From NCBI GenBank assembly GCA_947475415.1, contig CANJLH010000011.1:1-64000 (forward strand): a stretch of 64,000 bases of DNA, in the 5' to 3' direction. This document shows, one piece after another, positions 8,854 through 17,775 of this stretch. The stretch is from Caulobacteraceae bacterium (lineage in GTDB: Bacteria > Pseudomonadota > Alphaproteobacteria > Caulobacterales > Caulobacteraceae). The notes below the pieces were generated by a model, which saw nothing but the letters and a program-made list of their open reading frames with translations, was not told the DNA's origin and ran no database searches. How positions within the stretch are numbered: position 1 is the stretch's first letter; every line of letters starts with the position of its first letter. A program made the position numbers and the translations under genes.

Positions 8854-9555
8854 TTGGAGTTCCTGACCATCACGCCATCACCGGACAATGCGCCCTGGCT
8901 GCTGCGGCATGCGTCCGAACGGCGGCTGACCCGTGAGGACGCTGTTGCGCGCCTGCGCCACCTGCCTCCGCCGGGCCACGTGGTGGGGTTCGCCGGCGTG
9001 GTCAATCCGCGCTATTCGGCGGTGCTTATTCCGATTGGCGACCTGGACGGCGAGGCGGCGGTGGCGGTGACCCAACGCCCGCAAACCATGCGCAATCACC
9101 GCGACATGTGGGTTTTTCCCGGCGGCCGATTCGACCCCGGCGTCGACGCCTCCACCCGCGACACCGCCGTGCGGGAAGGGAGCGAGGAGCTGGGGTTTCA
9201 CGCCGACGACATACGCATTGTGGGCCAACTGAACACCCGCGGGCCTATCTCCTCGGGCTTCATGCTCGATGTTTATGTGGCGCAGGTGGACTTCGCCCAG
9301 CTGTCGCCCGACCCCCGCGAGGTCGCCGACTGCGCCGTTGCGCGGATTTCGGCCCTGGCGTCGGAGGCCGCCTACAGCGAATCCCATGACTTGCCCGAAT
9401 TCGATGTTGGCCCGACGGCCGAGGGCGTGGTGCTGCCGTCGGGGCGGCTCGACAGGCGAATCCGATTTTTCCAGGTGAAGCCAGGCGTGCAAATGTGGGG
9501 CTTGCAGGGAGACATGCTGCACGAACTCCTGTCATGCCTATTGCCTGCGCCTTGA
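8854..9555 (+). CDS. Nudix hydrolase, CoA-pyrophosphatase-like
   Basis: This 233-residue protein contains a Nudix box (GGRFDPGVDAS, then TAVREGSEELGF, about residues 90-120) with the REGSEELG core that holds the catalytic, metal-binding glutamates. The spacing and the DP after GGR resemble the CoA/acyl-CoA-cleaving Nudix subgroup (human NUDT7/8/19-like). The start codon is TTG at 8854 with GGAG about 10 bases upstream; there is no better ATG before the homology. It could trim CoA esters produced by neighbouring catabolic enzymes, which is an inference. Confidence 0.82.
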   Translation: MEFLTITPSPDNAPWLLRHASERRLTREDAVARLRHLPPPGHVVGFAGVVNPRYSAVLIPIGDLDGEAAVAVTQRPQTMRNHRDMWVFPGGRFDPGVDASTRDTAVREGSEELGFHADDIRIVGQLNTRGPISSGFMLDVYVAQVDFAQLSPDPREVADCAVARISALASEAAYSESHDLPEFDVGPTAEGVVLPSGRLDRRIRFFQVKPGVQMWGLQGDMLHELLSCLLPAP

Positions 9556-9587
9556 CTTCGCATACAAGTTAAAATCTATGCGAAGTC
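9552..9587 (+). promoter_or_regulatory. palindromic operator-like site over a candidate promoter
   Basis: GACTTCGCAT (9554-9563) is repeated inverted and without mismatch as ATGCGAAGTC (9578-9587), 14 bases apart. TTGACT (9552-9557) resembles a -35 box and the palindrome runs through the spacer to the -10 region, 34 bases before the monooxygenase ATG. This layout suits a dimeric repressor site (TetR or MarR type). Alternatively it is the terminator of the Nudix gene, whose stop codon it overlaps. Confidence 0.45.
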
Positions 9588-9620
9588 GCCCATCAGGGGC
9601 AGCGCCTGCCGGAGGTGGCT

Positions 9621-11387
9621 ATGAACACGCCAGACATCGACACCGAAGCTCTTGCGGCGCGCTATCGCGAGGAACGCGACAAGCGCCTGCACCGCGGGAA
9701 TCTCGGCGCCTACCTCACGCCGACCGGGCGTTTCGCCCATTACCTGGAAGATCCCTATGTGGATCCGGAGCCGCCGCGCCCGCCGATCCAGGAGGATGTG
9801 GAGGTGCTGCAGATCGGGGCCGGTTTCGGCGGCATGCAGGTGGCGGTGCATCTGCTCAAGGCGGGCGTCGAGGACTTCCGAATCCTGGACCGGGCGGGTG
9901 ATTTCGGCGGGGTCTGGTACTGGAACCGCTATCCGGGGGTGGCCTGCGATATCGAGTCCTACATCTATATGCCGCTGCTGGAAGAGATGGGCTACATGCC
10001 CAGCGAGAAGTACGCGCGCGGACCTGAAATCTTCAAATACGCCCGAGACCTGGCGGAGAAATTTGACCTTTATCGGCGGGCGCTGTTCCGCACCGAAGTT
10101 TCGGAGCTGCGCTGGGATGAGTCGGCGGCCCGCTGGGTGGTGACCACCGACCACGGCGACGTCATCCGCGCCCGCTTCGTCAACCTGGCGACGGGCCCTC
10201 TGCAGCGGCTGCGGTTGCCGGCGATCCCGGGCATTGAGACATTCAAGGGCCATGCTTTCCACACCAGCCGCTGGGACTACGCCTATACGGGCGGTGACGC
10301 TCACGGCGGGCTGGAGAAGTTGAAGGACAAGCGGGTCGGCATTATCGGCACCGGCGCCACGGCGGTGCAGGCGATCCCGCACCTGGGCGAATGGGCGAAG
10401 CACCTTTATGTCTTCCAGCGCACGCCGGCCCCGGTGCCGGTGCGCAACCACAAGCCCACCGATCCGGAGTGGTTCAAGACCCTCAAGCCGGGCTGGCAAA
10501 AGCACCGGATGGAGAACTTCAACATCCTGCTGACCGGCGGCGAACAGGACGAAGACCTGGTGGCCGACGGCTGGACGGAACAAAAGACCAGTGTCGGCAT
10601 CGCCGTCGACTCCCTGTCGCCGGAAGAGGCGGCCGAGCGCCAGCTGCGGGACTTCGAGTATATGGAAGGCCTGCGCCGCCGCATCGACGAGACGGTCAAG
10701 GACCGGGCCACGGCCGAGGCGCTGAAGCCCTGGTACAACGCCGGCTGCAAGCGGCCCTGTTTCCATGACGAATATCTGCAGACGTTCAACCGACCGAATG
10801 TGACGCTGGTGGACACCGGCGGCCTCGGAATCGAGCGGATCACCGAAACCGGGGCGGTTGTGGGTGGGGTCGAGTACGAGCTGGACTGCCTGATCTACGC
10901 CACGGGCTTCGACTTCAACGCCGGCAACATGGCCAGCCGCAACGGCTTCGAGATCTATGGCCGCGGCGGGGTGAGCCTGACCGACAAGTGGAAGGGCGGG
11001 ATCGCCACCCTGCACGGCTTCACCAGCCGCGGATTCCCCAACCTGGTGATCCAGGCCAACGCCCAGGGCGCGGTGGCCTCAAATATCACCCACGGGCTGG
11101 GGGAGGGCGCTGTCCACTTCGCCCAGATCGTCAAGCATTGCCGCGACCATCAGGTGCGCACCTTCGAGCCTTCCGAGGCGGCGGAACGCGCCTGGGTGGA
11201 ACGGGTGACGTCCCGCACCTATCGGACCAACCATGACCAGGAATGCACGCCTGGCTATTATAACAACGAAGGCGCCCCCACCGAAGGCGCGGGCATCAAC
11301 GCTTTCTATCCCGGCAGCTCCCAGCGCTTCTTCCAGATGATGGAGCGTTGGCGCGCCAATGGCATGCCGGACTTCGAAGTTTCCTAA
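9621..11387 (+). CDS. FAD/NADPH flavin monooxygenase, Baeyer-Villiger type
   Basis: This 588-residue class B flavoprotein would insert oxygen next to a ketone to give an ester or lactone. It shows an FAD Rossmann motif (IGAGFGGMQ, about residue 60), the Baeyer-Villiger fingerprint [11 protein letters not shown] (FxGxxxHxxxW) and a second, NADPH-binding Rossmann motif ([10 protein letters not shown]). The ATG at 9621 follows GGAGG at 9611-9615; an in-frame GTG at 9615 is part of that ribosome site. The length suits cyclohexanone/cyclododecanone-type enzymes with an N-terminal extension. A BKACE gene follows 33 bases later, so the oxygenation product may be handled in the same pathway. Confidence 0.9.
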   Translation: MNTPDIDTEALAARYREERDKRLHRGNLGAYLTPTGRFAHYLEDPYVDPEPPRPPIQEDVEVLQIGAGFGGMQVAVHLLKAGVEDFRILDRAGDFGGVWYWNRYPGVACDIESYIYMPLLEEMGYMPSEKYARGPEIFKYARDLAEKFDLYRRALFRTEVSELRWDESAARWVVTTDHGDVIRARFVNLATGPLQRLRLPAIPGIETFKGHAFHTSRWDYAYTGGDAHGGLEKLKDKRVGIIGTGATAVQAIPHLGEWAKHLYVFQRTPAPVPVRNHKPTDPEWFKTLKPGWQKHRMENFNILLTGGEQDEDLVADGWTEQKTSVGIAVDSLSPEEAAERQLRDFEYMEGLRRRIDETVKDRATAEALKPWYNAGCKRPCFHDEYLQTFNRPNVTLVDTGGLGIERITETGAVVGGVEYELDCLIYATGFDFNAGNMASRNGFEIYGRGGVSLTDKWKGGIATLHGFTSRGFPNLVIQANAQGAVASNITHGLGEGAVHFAQIVKHCRDHQVRTFEPSEAAERAWVERVTSRTYRTNHDQECTPGYYNNEGAPTEGAGINAFYPGSSQRFFQMMERWRANGMPDFEVS

Positions 11388-11420
11388 AGCGGGATGTTTA
11401 GTTCCTGAGGGATCTTCCAG

Positions 11421-12314
11421 ATGTCGAACCTGAACCTCGGCCCAGTGATCATCGAGGCGGCGGTGTCGCCCTTCCGGTTTGGGGAGCCCGCCCACCTGAC
11501 CGAGGAGACCATCGCCGAGGCCGACGCGTGCGTGGCTGCGGGGGCGGGAATAATCCATCACCACCACGACATGCGCCTCGATGAGGCCGCGGCGATCGCC
11601 CAGCTGGTGGCTATCGGACGAGGGATCCAGGACCGCCACCCGGGGACGCTGGTTTACACCGACTATCTCGCCGGCAAGCGCGCGGTTGAGGAAAACGCCC
11701 ACCTGGCGCCGATGGCCGACGCCGGGGTCCTGACCATGTTCGCCCTGGATCCGGGGATCACCACTTTCGGCATCCTCAACCCCAAGACCGGCCGGCCGAC
11801 CCACACCTACACGGACGGGCTCACCTTCGCGGAAATCGACGAGATGGTGGAATACGCCAAGGCGGTGGATCGGCCTGTGTCTTTGGGGGTGTTCGAGCCT
11901 GGCCACCTGCGCTGGATCGTCGCCTACGCCCGCACCGTGGGTTTCTCGAAGGGCTCCATGATCAAACTCTACTTCGGTGGGACCCACGCGGTGGACAAAC
12001 CGCAAGCGAAGGCGATCAACTTCGGGCTGCCGGGAACCCCGGCGGCGCTGGACGTCTATCTCGGCATGATTGGCGACTGCGGCCTACCCTGGACCGTCAG
12101 TCTCTTCGGCGACCCGGTGCTGCAAAGCCCGCTGGCGCGCTACGCCATGGAGAAGGGCGGCCACCTGCGCGTGGGCGTCGAGGACGCGGCCATCGACACC
12201 GGAATGGGCAACGCGGAGATGGTGGCGGCGGCGGTGAGACTGGCCGGCGAGGTGGGCCGTCCGGTAGTCAAGGGACCGGCGGCGCTGGAGGTGTTGCGGG
12301 GGGTTGCGGCCTAG
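11421..12314 (+). CDS. BKACE family (3-keto-5-aminohexanoate cleavage enzyme-like, DUF849)
   Basis: This 297-residue TIM-barrel protein belongs to the beta-keto acid cleavage enzymes, which condense a beta-keto acid with acetyl-CoA and split it into two new products using a bound metal. IIEAAVSPF at the N-terminus, the metal-binding GAGIIHHHHD, the SLFGDP segment and the C-terminal LRVGVEDA (usual family HLRVGLED) are all visible. It follows the Baeyer-Villiger-type monooxygenase gene on the same strand. The natural substrate is unknown, as for most of the family. Confidence 0.88.
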   Translation: MSNLNLGPVIIEAAVSPFRFGEPAHLTEETIAEADACVAAGAGIIHHHHDMRLDEAAAIAQLVAIGRGIQDRHPGTLVYTDYLAGKRAVEENAHLAPMADAGVLTMFALDPGITTFGILNPKTGRPTHTYTDGLTFAEIDEMVEYAKAVDRPVSLGVFEPGHLRWIVAYARTVGFSKGSMIKLYFGGTHAVDKPQAKAINFGLPGTPAALDVYLGMIGDCGLPWTVSLFGDPVLQSPLARYAMEKGGHLRVGVEDAAIDTGMGNAEMVAAAVRLAGEVGRPVVKGPAALEVLRGVAA

Positions 12315-12424
12315 AGCGGCGGACTGGCGAGCGGATTTGCATGGTGATTTGCAGCGCCCCCTTGCCGTTCACGGGCGCTTGCGGGCAACATCCTTGCGCA
12401 CCCGCCAGTAAACGGAGACCATCC

Positions 12425-12865
12425 ATGCAGGTCAAGGCCCTGGGTCACGTGGTGATCCGCGTAACCGACCGTGTCCGCGCCGAGGCGTTCTACAGCGGGG
12501 TTCTGGGCATGCCGGTCTGTGCTCGGCTGGATGACAACGGCGTTCGGATGTCATTTTTCAGCCTGGGCAATCACCATGACTTCGCGGTGATGGAAGTGAG
12601 CGGCGAAGGCGGCGCCACGGGCCGCGCCGCTGTGGGCCTTGACCATGTGGCGTTCAACATCGGAACCGATCTGGACGAATTGCGCGAGGCCAAGGCCAAG
12701 CTTGAGTCCGCTGGGATCCGGATCAATCCCATCGATCACGACGTCACCAAATCGCTCTACATCCGCGACCCCGATGGCAATGGCGTTGAACTCTATGTGG
12801 ATGTCTCCGACGCCTGGCGTCAGGAGCCACAGCGCATCACCACCGGATTACCCCTGGCGCTGTAA
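12425..12865 (+). CDS. VOC family protein (extradiol dioxygenase/glyoxalase-like)
   Basis: This 146-residue single vicinal-oxygen-chelate module has the likely metal ligands His in LGHVVIRV, His in GLDHVAFNI and Glu in GNGVELYVD, which is the H-H-E set of type I extradiol dioxygenases. One module is half the usual dioxygenase length, so it may act as a dimer or be a glyoxalase-type isomerase. I chose the ATG at 12425 because homology begins at MQVKALGHV; the longer frame from 12341 is unrelated sequence. Confidence 0.85.
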   Translation: MQVKALGHVVIRVTDRVRAEAFYSGVLGMPVCARLDDNGVRMSFFSLGNHHDFAVMEVSGEGGATGRAAVGLDHVAFNIGTDLDELREAKAKLESAGIRINPIDHDVTKSLYIRDPDGNGVELYVDVSDAWRQEPQRITTGLPLAL

Positions 12866-12904
12866 AGTCACGGCGGGGCCGGTCTCGGCAAATGCAGGGA
12901 CAGG

Positions 12905-12931
12905 AACGGCGCCCCCCTCCGGCGCTGTTTT
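12905..12931 (+). terminator. intrinsic-terminator-like hairpin
   Basis: AACGGCGCC (12905-12913) pairs with GGCGCTGTT (12921-12929), with one G-U pair and a 7-base loop, and is followed by further T residues. It lies 40 bases after the first VOC gene and before the second. Confidence 0.45.
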
Positions 12932-13021
12932 CGCCTTTCGGACGGTCACCTGCCGCCATCGTCGCTTGCCTGCGTGACCGGGGTTGGTGTCATACTCGTC
13001 CGCCGGTCACAGGAGACGCCG

Positions 13022-13480
13022 ATGAGCAACCAATCCGTCGCCGAGGAATTCGGGCTCGGCCCGATTGATCAGGTCTCATTCGTGGTGCGCGACCTGGCGG
13101 CGGCGTTGCCGGCCTATGAGGCGCTGTTCGGCGCCTTCGAGGTGCGGCCGGCGCATCTGGAAACCTACACCTATCGGGGACGGCCGGCGGGACCTGCGTC
13201 GTTGAAGCTGGCGTTCGGCCGGTCCGGCGACCTTGAGATCGAACTGGTGGAGGTGGTCAGCGGTGAATTTCCGCAAGTCGAGCACCTGCAGCGGCACGGC
13301 GAGGGGCTGCAACACGTCCGCTACAAGGTCGAAGACCTCGACGCGGCGCAGGCGCGCATGGTGGGGGCCGGCTTTACGCCGGTGATCGAAGGGCGAAGCG
13401 ACGCCGTGCGGTTCAGTTATCTGGAGCATCCCGACAAGCTCGGCCACACCATGATCGAACTGCTCTGGTACGCCGAATGA
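13022..13480 (+). CDS. VOC family protein (methylmalonyl-CoA epimerase-like)
   Basis: This 152-residue VOC protein has likely metal ligands at His in LQHVRYKVED and Glu in GHTMIELLW. The first ligand position (IDQVSFVV) is Gln rather than His, as in methylmalonyl-CoA epimerases. I start at 13022 (MSNQSVAEEF), preceded by AGGAG at about 13011-13015. Its stop overlaps the ATG of the next reductase gene (ATGA at 13477-13480), so the two are translationally coupled and probably act in the same pathway. Confidence 0.85.
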   Translation: MSNQSVAEEFGLGPIDQVSFVVRDLAAALPAYEALFGAFEVRPAHLETYTYRGRPAGPASLKLAFGRSGDLEIELVEVVSGEFPQVEHLQRHGEGLQHVRYKVEDLDAAQARMVGAGFTPVIEGRSDAVRFSYLEHPDKLGHTMIELLWYAE

Positions 13481-14514
13481 ACCGGTACTGGACCTTGGCG
13501 GGCGGACCGCTTGGCGGACTGCCCGAGCCTGGCGATTTCAGGCTGCGCGAGTCTGTCATGCCGGCGCCCGGGCCCGGCCAGGCGCTCAGCCGCACCATCT
13601 ATATCTCGCTCGACCCCTACCAGTGGGGCTACCGCAAGGGCGGGCTCGAGAAGCCGGGCGAGGTCTGTCATGCGCGCACGGTCTCGCAGGTCGTGGAAAG
13701 CCGGATGGATGGGTTCGCGGCCGGCGACCTGGTGTTCAATGTCAATGGCTGGAGCGAATACGCCCTGATGGGGGAGGGGGTCCCGCGGCCCGCCTATATG
13801 ATTCCACGCAAACTGGACCCGAAGCTGGGACGGATCTCCCAGGCTGTGGGGGTGCTGGGCATGCTGGGCCTGACGGCCTATTCGGGCATGACCTTACTGG
13901 GCGCGCCCAAGGCCGGTGAGACGGTGGTGGTGTCGGCGGCCTCCGGCGGCGTGGGCCAGATCGCCTGCCAGCTGGCGCGCATCGCCGGCGCGCGGGTGGT
14001 GGGCATCGCCGGCAGCGCCGAAAAATGCCGCTTCGTCACCGAGGCGCTAAGGATCGACAAATGCGTCTCCCACCAGAGTCCCACCCTGGCGGCGGAGATC
14101 GCCAGGGCCTGTCCCGACGGGGTCGATGTATATTTCGAAAATGTCGGCGGGGCGGTGTTCGACGCGGTCACGCCGCGGCTTAATCCCGCCGCGCGGGTGA
14201 CAATCTGCGGCGTCATCGCCCAGTACCATGATGGGGCCGAGCAGGAAGGCAAGGCGGGCCTGGTGCGCCGGCTGGCGCCGCTGGTTCGCGAACGGGACGT
14301 GGTGGTGCACGACCTGTTCGTGGGCGACTTCGTGGCCGATCATCAGGACCGGTTCTTGAGCGACATGGGCGCCTGGGTGGCAGCGGGCGAGGTGACTTAC
14401 CGGGAGGATATCCGGCAGGGATTTGAGTGCGTTCCGACGGCGTTCGGAGAAATGATGCGGGGCGGCAACTTCGGCAAGACCCTGGTCCAGGTCAGCGACG
14501 ACCCGACGCTCTGA
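13477..14514 (+). CDS. NADP-dependent medium-chain reductase (leukotriene B4 12-hydroxydehydrogenase/CurA-like)
   Basis: This 345-residue zinc-free MDR enzyme reduces activated double bonds or interconverts alcohol and ketone groups using NADPH. It has the N-terminal catalytic fold (SLDPYQWGY), the LGMLGLTAYSGM segment, the nucleotide motif SAASGGVGQIACQLA and DVYFENVGGAVFDAV, all typical of the PTGR/CurA branch. It is coupled to the upstream VOC gene by a 4-base overlap. The stop at 14514 is immediately adjacent to the stop of the convergent luciferase-like gene. Confidence 0.88.
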   Translation: MNRYWTLAGGPLGGLPEPGDFRLRESVMPAPGPGQALSRTIYISLDPYQWGYRKGGLEKPGEVCHARTVSQVVESRMDGFAAGDLVFNVNGWSEYALMGEGVPRPAYMIPRKLDPKLGRISQAVGVLGMLGLTAYSGMTLLGAPKAGETVVVSAASGGVGQIACQLARIAGARVVGIAGSAEKCRFVTEALRIDKCVSHQSPTLAAEIARACPDGVDVYFENVGGAVFDAVTPRLNPAARVTICGVIAQYHDGAEQEGKAGLVRRLAPLVRERDVVVHDLFVGDFVADHQDRFLSDMGAWVAAGEVTYREDIRQGFECVPTAFGEMMRGGNFGKTLVQVSDDPTL

Positions 14515-15459
14515 TCAGGCCAGGGCGCGGGCGAGGTCTCCGATCAGGGCGACCGAGCTCAGGTCGGCGAAATCGAAGTTCTGGAGAAACAGCCGATCGA
14601 CGCCTTTCGCCTCGAAGGGTTTGATCCTGGCTGCGACGCTGCTGACCGAGCCGATGAAGCCACTCGCCCGGGTGCGTTCCAGGAACTTGTGCATCGGTGC
14701 GTCGGGAGCGAGCCGTGCGACCAGACGGCGGGCGCGGCCTTCGGCGTCCTGGTCGCTCTCGCCCAGGATCGCGGTGATCATGGTCGACTGGATGAGGGAT
14801 TTGGGGTCGCGCCCTGCGGCGGCGCAGGCGGCGTCAAGAGCTGCGCGGCGCTCGGCGGCTTCCTCAGGTGTCGCGCTGAAGGCGTTATATTCATTCGCAA
14901 AGCGAGCTGCGAGCGCAGTCGACTTCGGTCCGGCGCGTCCGCCGAGGATCAGCGGCGGACAGGGCGTCTGCAGCGGCGACGGTTGGGCCTGCTGGCCTTT
15001 GAGGATGAAGGCCGGTCCCTGGTGGTCGAACCGGGCCTCGCGCCAACTGCGCACGATGACTTCCACATGTTCAGCCAGCAGGCGCGTGCGCGCTCCCATT
15101 GGCGGGAAGGCGAACCCGTTCTGCAGGTGCTCGAGCTCATACCAGCCGGTCCCCAGGCCCAGTTCGACCCGGCCGCCCGATATCTGGTCCACGCTGGCGG
15201 CGATGCGGGCCATCAAACTCGGATGACGGAATGTAATCGGCGAGACAAGGGTGCCCAGGCGCAGCGTCCGGGTCAGCGGCGCCAGGGCGGCAAGTGTCGT
15301 CCAGGCGTCGAGCGCACCGCCGGGAAGGCCGTGGATCATGGTGTAGTGATCCGAGCGGAACAGCCCGTCCAGCTTGGCGGTCTCGGCGGCCTCAGCCAGG
15401 GCCGCCCACTGCGGCCAGGTGACGCCCTCCTGGCCCTCGATCATCATCGCCACGCGCAT
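14515..15459 (-). CDS. LLM class (luciferase-like, F420/FMN-dependent) oxidoreductase
   Basis: This 314-residue TIM-barrel flavin enzyme has FRSDHYT, LGTLVSPITFRHP, ASVDQISGGRVELGLGTGW and LILGGRAGP, which mark the F420-type bacterial luciferase-like family. Members oxidise or reduce small organic molecules with FMN or F420. The start at 15459 follows GGGAG with a 7-base gap. It faces the reductase gene convergently and precedes the pilus operon's last gene by 75 bases on the same strand, but nothing suggests a pilus role. Confidence 0.86.
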   Translation of the reverse strand: MRVAMMIEGQEGVTWPQWAALAEAAETAKLDGLFRSDHYTMIHGLPGGALDAWTTLAALAPLTRTLRLGTLVSPITFRHPSLMARIAASVDQISGGRVELGLGTGWYELEHLQNGFAFPPMGARTRLLAEHVEVIVRSWREARFDHQGPAFILKGQQAQPSPLQTPCPPLILGGRAGPKSTALAARFANEYNAFSATPEEAAERRAALDAACAAAGRDPKSLIQSTMITAILGESDQDAEGRARRLVARLAPDAPMHKFLERTRASGFIGSVSSVAARIKPFEAKGVDRLFLQNFDFADLSSVALIGDLARALA

Positions 15460-15534
15460 CAGGGACTCCCGTTCACCAGCCTGGGCGATGATGGGCCTTC
15501 GAGTCTTGGGTGCAAGCCTTGACGTCGGTTTGGA

Positions 15535-16032
15535 TCAGGGGAAGGGCGGCGTTCGCCGCAACACCAGAAATCCCAGGGTAGCAAGGCCGGCGAGCGAGAT
15601 CGCCACGCCGTAGGGGACGCCAGCCGCGCCCTTGCCGCGCATCTGCCACATCACCGCCGCCCTTGTGGGGTTCGCCGCCAGGGTGGCGAGGGCTACGGCG
15701 CCCCCGGCCAGCAAGGTCGCCACACCGAAGAACGGCAGGTCCGCCAGGCCCGCGAACAAAGCGAAGGCGGAGAACAGCTTGGCGTCGCCCGCCCCCCAGA
15801 TCCCGAAGACGTAAAACCCGAAGGTGACCGCCAACGAGAGGCCGCCTGCCGCGAGGGCAGGCCCCAGCCCTGCGCCGCGGCCCAAGGCTGTCCAAAGGAC
15901 AAACAAGGCAAGCAGACTGACCACGGTCCAATTGGGTATTCGGCGGGTTCGGATATCGCTGATTGCAGCGATGATCAGAATTGCGGCTACGGCCGTCGCG
16001 AGCAAAAGCCGCAGGATGTCACTGAACTGCAT
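15535..16032 (-). CDS. cpaA: prepilin peptidase CpaA (A24 aspartic protease)
   Basis: This 165-residue inner-membrane protein has about six hydrophobic segments and would cleave Flp prepilins and pseudopilins before secretion. Both catalytic aspartates are present: Asp in ISDIRTRRIPN (near residue 26) and Asp in GAGDAKLF (the GxGD motif, about residue 81). It is short and lacks the N-methyltransferase domain, as expected for CpaA/TadV. It is the last gene of the pilus operon and overlaps the preceding TPR gene by 14 bases, so translation is probably coupled. Its substrates, the two pilins, are encoded 9-10 kb upstream in the same direction. Confidence 0.92.
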   Translation of the reverse strand: MQFSDILRLLLATAVAAILIIAAISDIRTRRIPNWTVVSLLALFVLWTALGRGAGLGPALAAGGLSLAVTFGFYVFGIWGAGDAKLFSAFALFAGLADLPFFGVATLLAGGAVALATLAANPTRAAVMWQMRGKGAAGVPYGVAISLAGLATLGFLVLRRTPPFP

Positions 16033-16921
16033 CCGAGCCGCCCTTTTCGCGGGCCGACAGGCCGCGTACGACGTCGAGGTTTTCAGAGGCGCGGCCGTAG
16101 TACTCGCTGCGGGCCTTCATGGCGCGATCGAGAAGCTCCTTGGCCTTTGCGTAGTCGCCCCTGAGAGCTGCGGCGAAACCGGCGTTGTTGAGCAGCGTCG
16201 CCTCATCGTCGCTGACGCCCGCGGCCGTGGCGCGCACATAGTCGCCCTTCATAGCCAGCGCCAGCCGCAGATTGGTGCGTGCGGCGGCCAGATCCGGCTT
16301 CTTCTGCAGGGCGGCGACGAAATCAGGGGCGGCTTCGTCCGGGCGATGCTGTAGCAGCCGCGAATAGCCCCGGTTGTTCAGCACGATGGCCGCGCCGCCC
16401 GAGGCCGCGATCGCCTGGTCATAGGCCTGAGCAGCGCCCGCCCAGTCCTGGCGCAGGTCATACTCCGCCCCAAGGGCGTTCCAGGCGCGCCAGGCCTTCG
16501 GGTCAGCGGCGACGGCCTGCTGCAATATAATGAGCGCCTTGTCGGAGCGGCCGAGCATGGAGAGCGCCAATCCCTGGCCTTGCAGCGCCGCCGCGCGAAC
16601 ACCGGGATCCGCCGAGGCGCGTTCGAACGCACCTAAGGCCGCGGCATAGTGATCACGTGCGAGGTCAAGCTCCCCGGCCAGGAGTATGAGCCTTGGATCC
16701 GCTGCGCCGGCCAGGGCGAGGGCGTCCAGTAGCCTGTTCGCATCAACGTAGCGCTGTTCGTCCAGGGCACGCTGAACCTCCGCGATGTTGGCTTCCATCG
16801 AATCGGATTTTGACGAAGCACCCTGTGATTTGCCCAGTATGCCGGCCTCAGAGGGCACGGCCTGAACCAGCAGAAGCCATCCAATGGCTAGGAGCTTGAG
16901 CCAGGTCCTAGAGCAGGGCAT
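16019..16921 (-). CDS. TPR-repeat protein of the Tad pilus operon (TadD-like)
   Basis: This 300-residue protein has an N-terminal hydrophobic export segment (LKLLAIGWLLLVQAV) followed by about six tetratricopeptide-like repeats, including AWNALGAEYDLRQDWAGAAQAY and ATLLNNAGFAAALRGDYAKA. TadD-type TPR proteins help assemble the pilus secretin or platform. I chose the ATG at 16921, which places the signal segment at the N-terminus and gives a 14-base overlap with the preceding gene; the frame open to 17074 adds sequence that lies inside that gene. Helper role is an inference from operon position. Confidence 0.85.
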   Translation of the reverse strand: MPCSRTWLKLLAIGWLLLVQAVPSEAGILGKSQGASSKSDSMEANIAEVQRALDEQRYVDANRLLDALALAGAADPRLILLAGELDLARDHYAAALGAFERASADPGVRAAALQGQGLALSMLGRSDKALIILQQAVAADPKAWRAWNALGAEYDLRQDWAGAAQAYDQAIAASGGAAIVLNNRGYSRLLQHRPDEAAPDFVAALQKKPDLAAARTNLRLALAMKGDYVRATAAGVSDDEATLLNNAGFAAALRGDYAKAKELLDRAMKARSEYYGRASENLDVVRGLSAREKGGSDAVQ

Positions 16922-17765
16922 GCGCAGGCCGCTCGGCCTCGTCCAGCTGAGCTCTCTGCCGCCCTTGGCGGGCGTCTGCGCCGACGACAAGGCTGAGGCC
17001 GCGGCAGTCCAAACACTCCACCAATCGGGCCGGCAGGGGCAAGGTTCGGGCCAGCGCCTGAGCCTCAATGACAAATTCCGCGGGGTAACGGATCGTGGTC
17101 TGGTCGGCTCTTGGGGCGTTTCGAATGGCGGACTTGGGAGCGGACCAACCGAGCTGAGCCAAGTTCATACGCATAGAATCTGCGCCGCCCGCCTGACCGG
17201 AGGCATTGATCACCAGGAGCACGCTGCCGGTCAAACCACGGGGAAGCGTGCGGGGATTCGATTTGGCGTAGTAGGAACTTGGGCCCCGCTGGAGCGGCAA
17301 TTCGGCGTCCTGCAGGAAACCCAGGCGCACAGACGTATCACTCGACGCAGATTCCATGACGGCGACCGCCCGGGTCTGAGCCTGCATCCGGGCGGACATG
17401 GCCAAGTTGTTGGCGACAATCGCCGAGCCGGGATCCTGCGCCTTGGCCAAAGCGTAATACCGCGCGCTCAGGTCGAACCGGCCGAGTTTATCGTAGACCA
17501 CGCCAAAGGCGTCCAGCACACGCACGTCGTCCGGCGCGCTGGCGCGTGCTACCTGCAGGAGGTCCAATGCGTTGGCGTAGTCGCCCCGCCGGATCGCAGC
17601 CGCTGCGATCTGGTAATTGCGGTCCGCGGCAGACAGGCCGCTGGAGGCGGGCGCAGTCACCACCGGTCGCGCGGCAGCCCACTTCGCCTTTTCTGGAACG
17701 TGCGCGCATGCGCCGAGGATCATCAGGAGCGCGACGAGAAGGACGGGCCTTTTGTGCAAGGACAT
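16908..17765 (-). CDS. TPR lipoprotein with a C-terminal LytR_C-like domain
   Basis: This 285-residue lipoprotein has a signal peptide with lipobox ILGAC (about residue 20), TPR-like repeats over roughly residues 50-140, and a C-terminal segment beginning LLVINASGQAGGADSM and continuing through TTIRYPAEFVIEA to LSLVVGAD. That last part matches the LytR_cpsA_psr C-terminal domain pattern (N-G-S-G, T-x-I-R-Y, V-V-x-G-x-D). It sits between tadC and a second TPR gene. The ATG at 17765 is preferred over 17771 because AAGG lies 8 bases before it. A role as a peptidoglycan- or envelope-anchored pilotin is an inference; the domain is not proven to bind cell wall in Gram-negatives. Confidence 0.8.
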   Translation of the reverse strand: MSLHKRPVLLVALLMILGACAHVPEKAKWAAARPVVTAPASSGLSAADRNYQIAAAAIRRGDYANALDLLQVARASAPDDVRVLDAFGVVYDKLGRFDLSARYYALAKAQDPGSAIVANNLAMSARMQAQTRAVAVMESASSDTSVRLGFLQDAELPLQRGPSSYYAKSNPRTLPRGLTGSVLLVINASGQAGGADSMRMNLAQLGWSAPKSAIRNAPRADQTTIRYPAEFVIEAQALARTLPLPARLVECLDCRGLSLVVGADARQGRQRAQLDEAERPAHALL

Positions 17766-17775
17766 CGGCATGGCC

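Noticed and set aside
9576..11015. 479-codon minus-strand frame
   Set aside because: It is antisense to the Baeyer-Villiger-type monooxygenase, which shows the complete family fingerprint. The frame has no recognisable domain.
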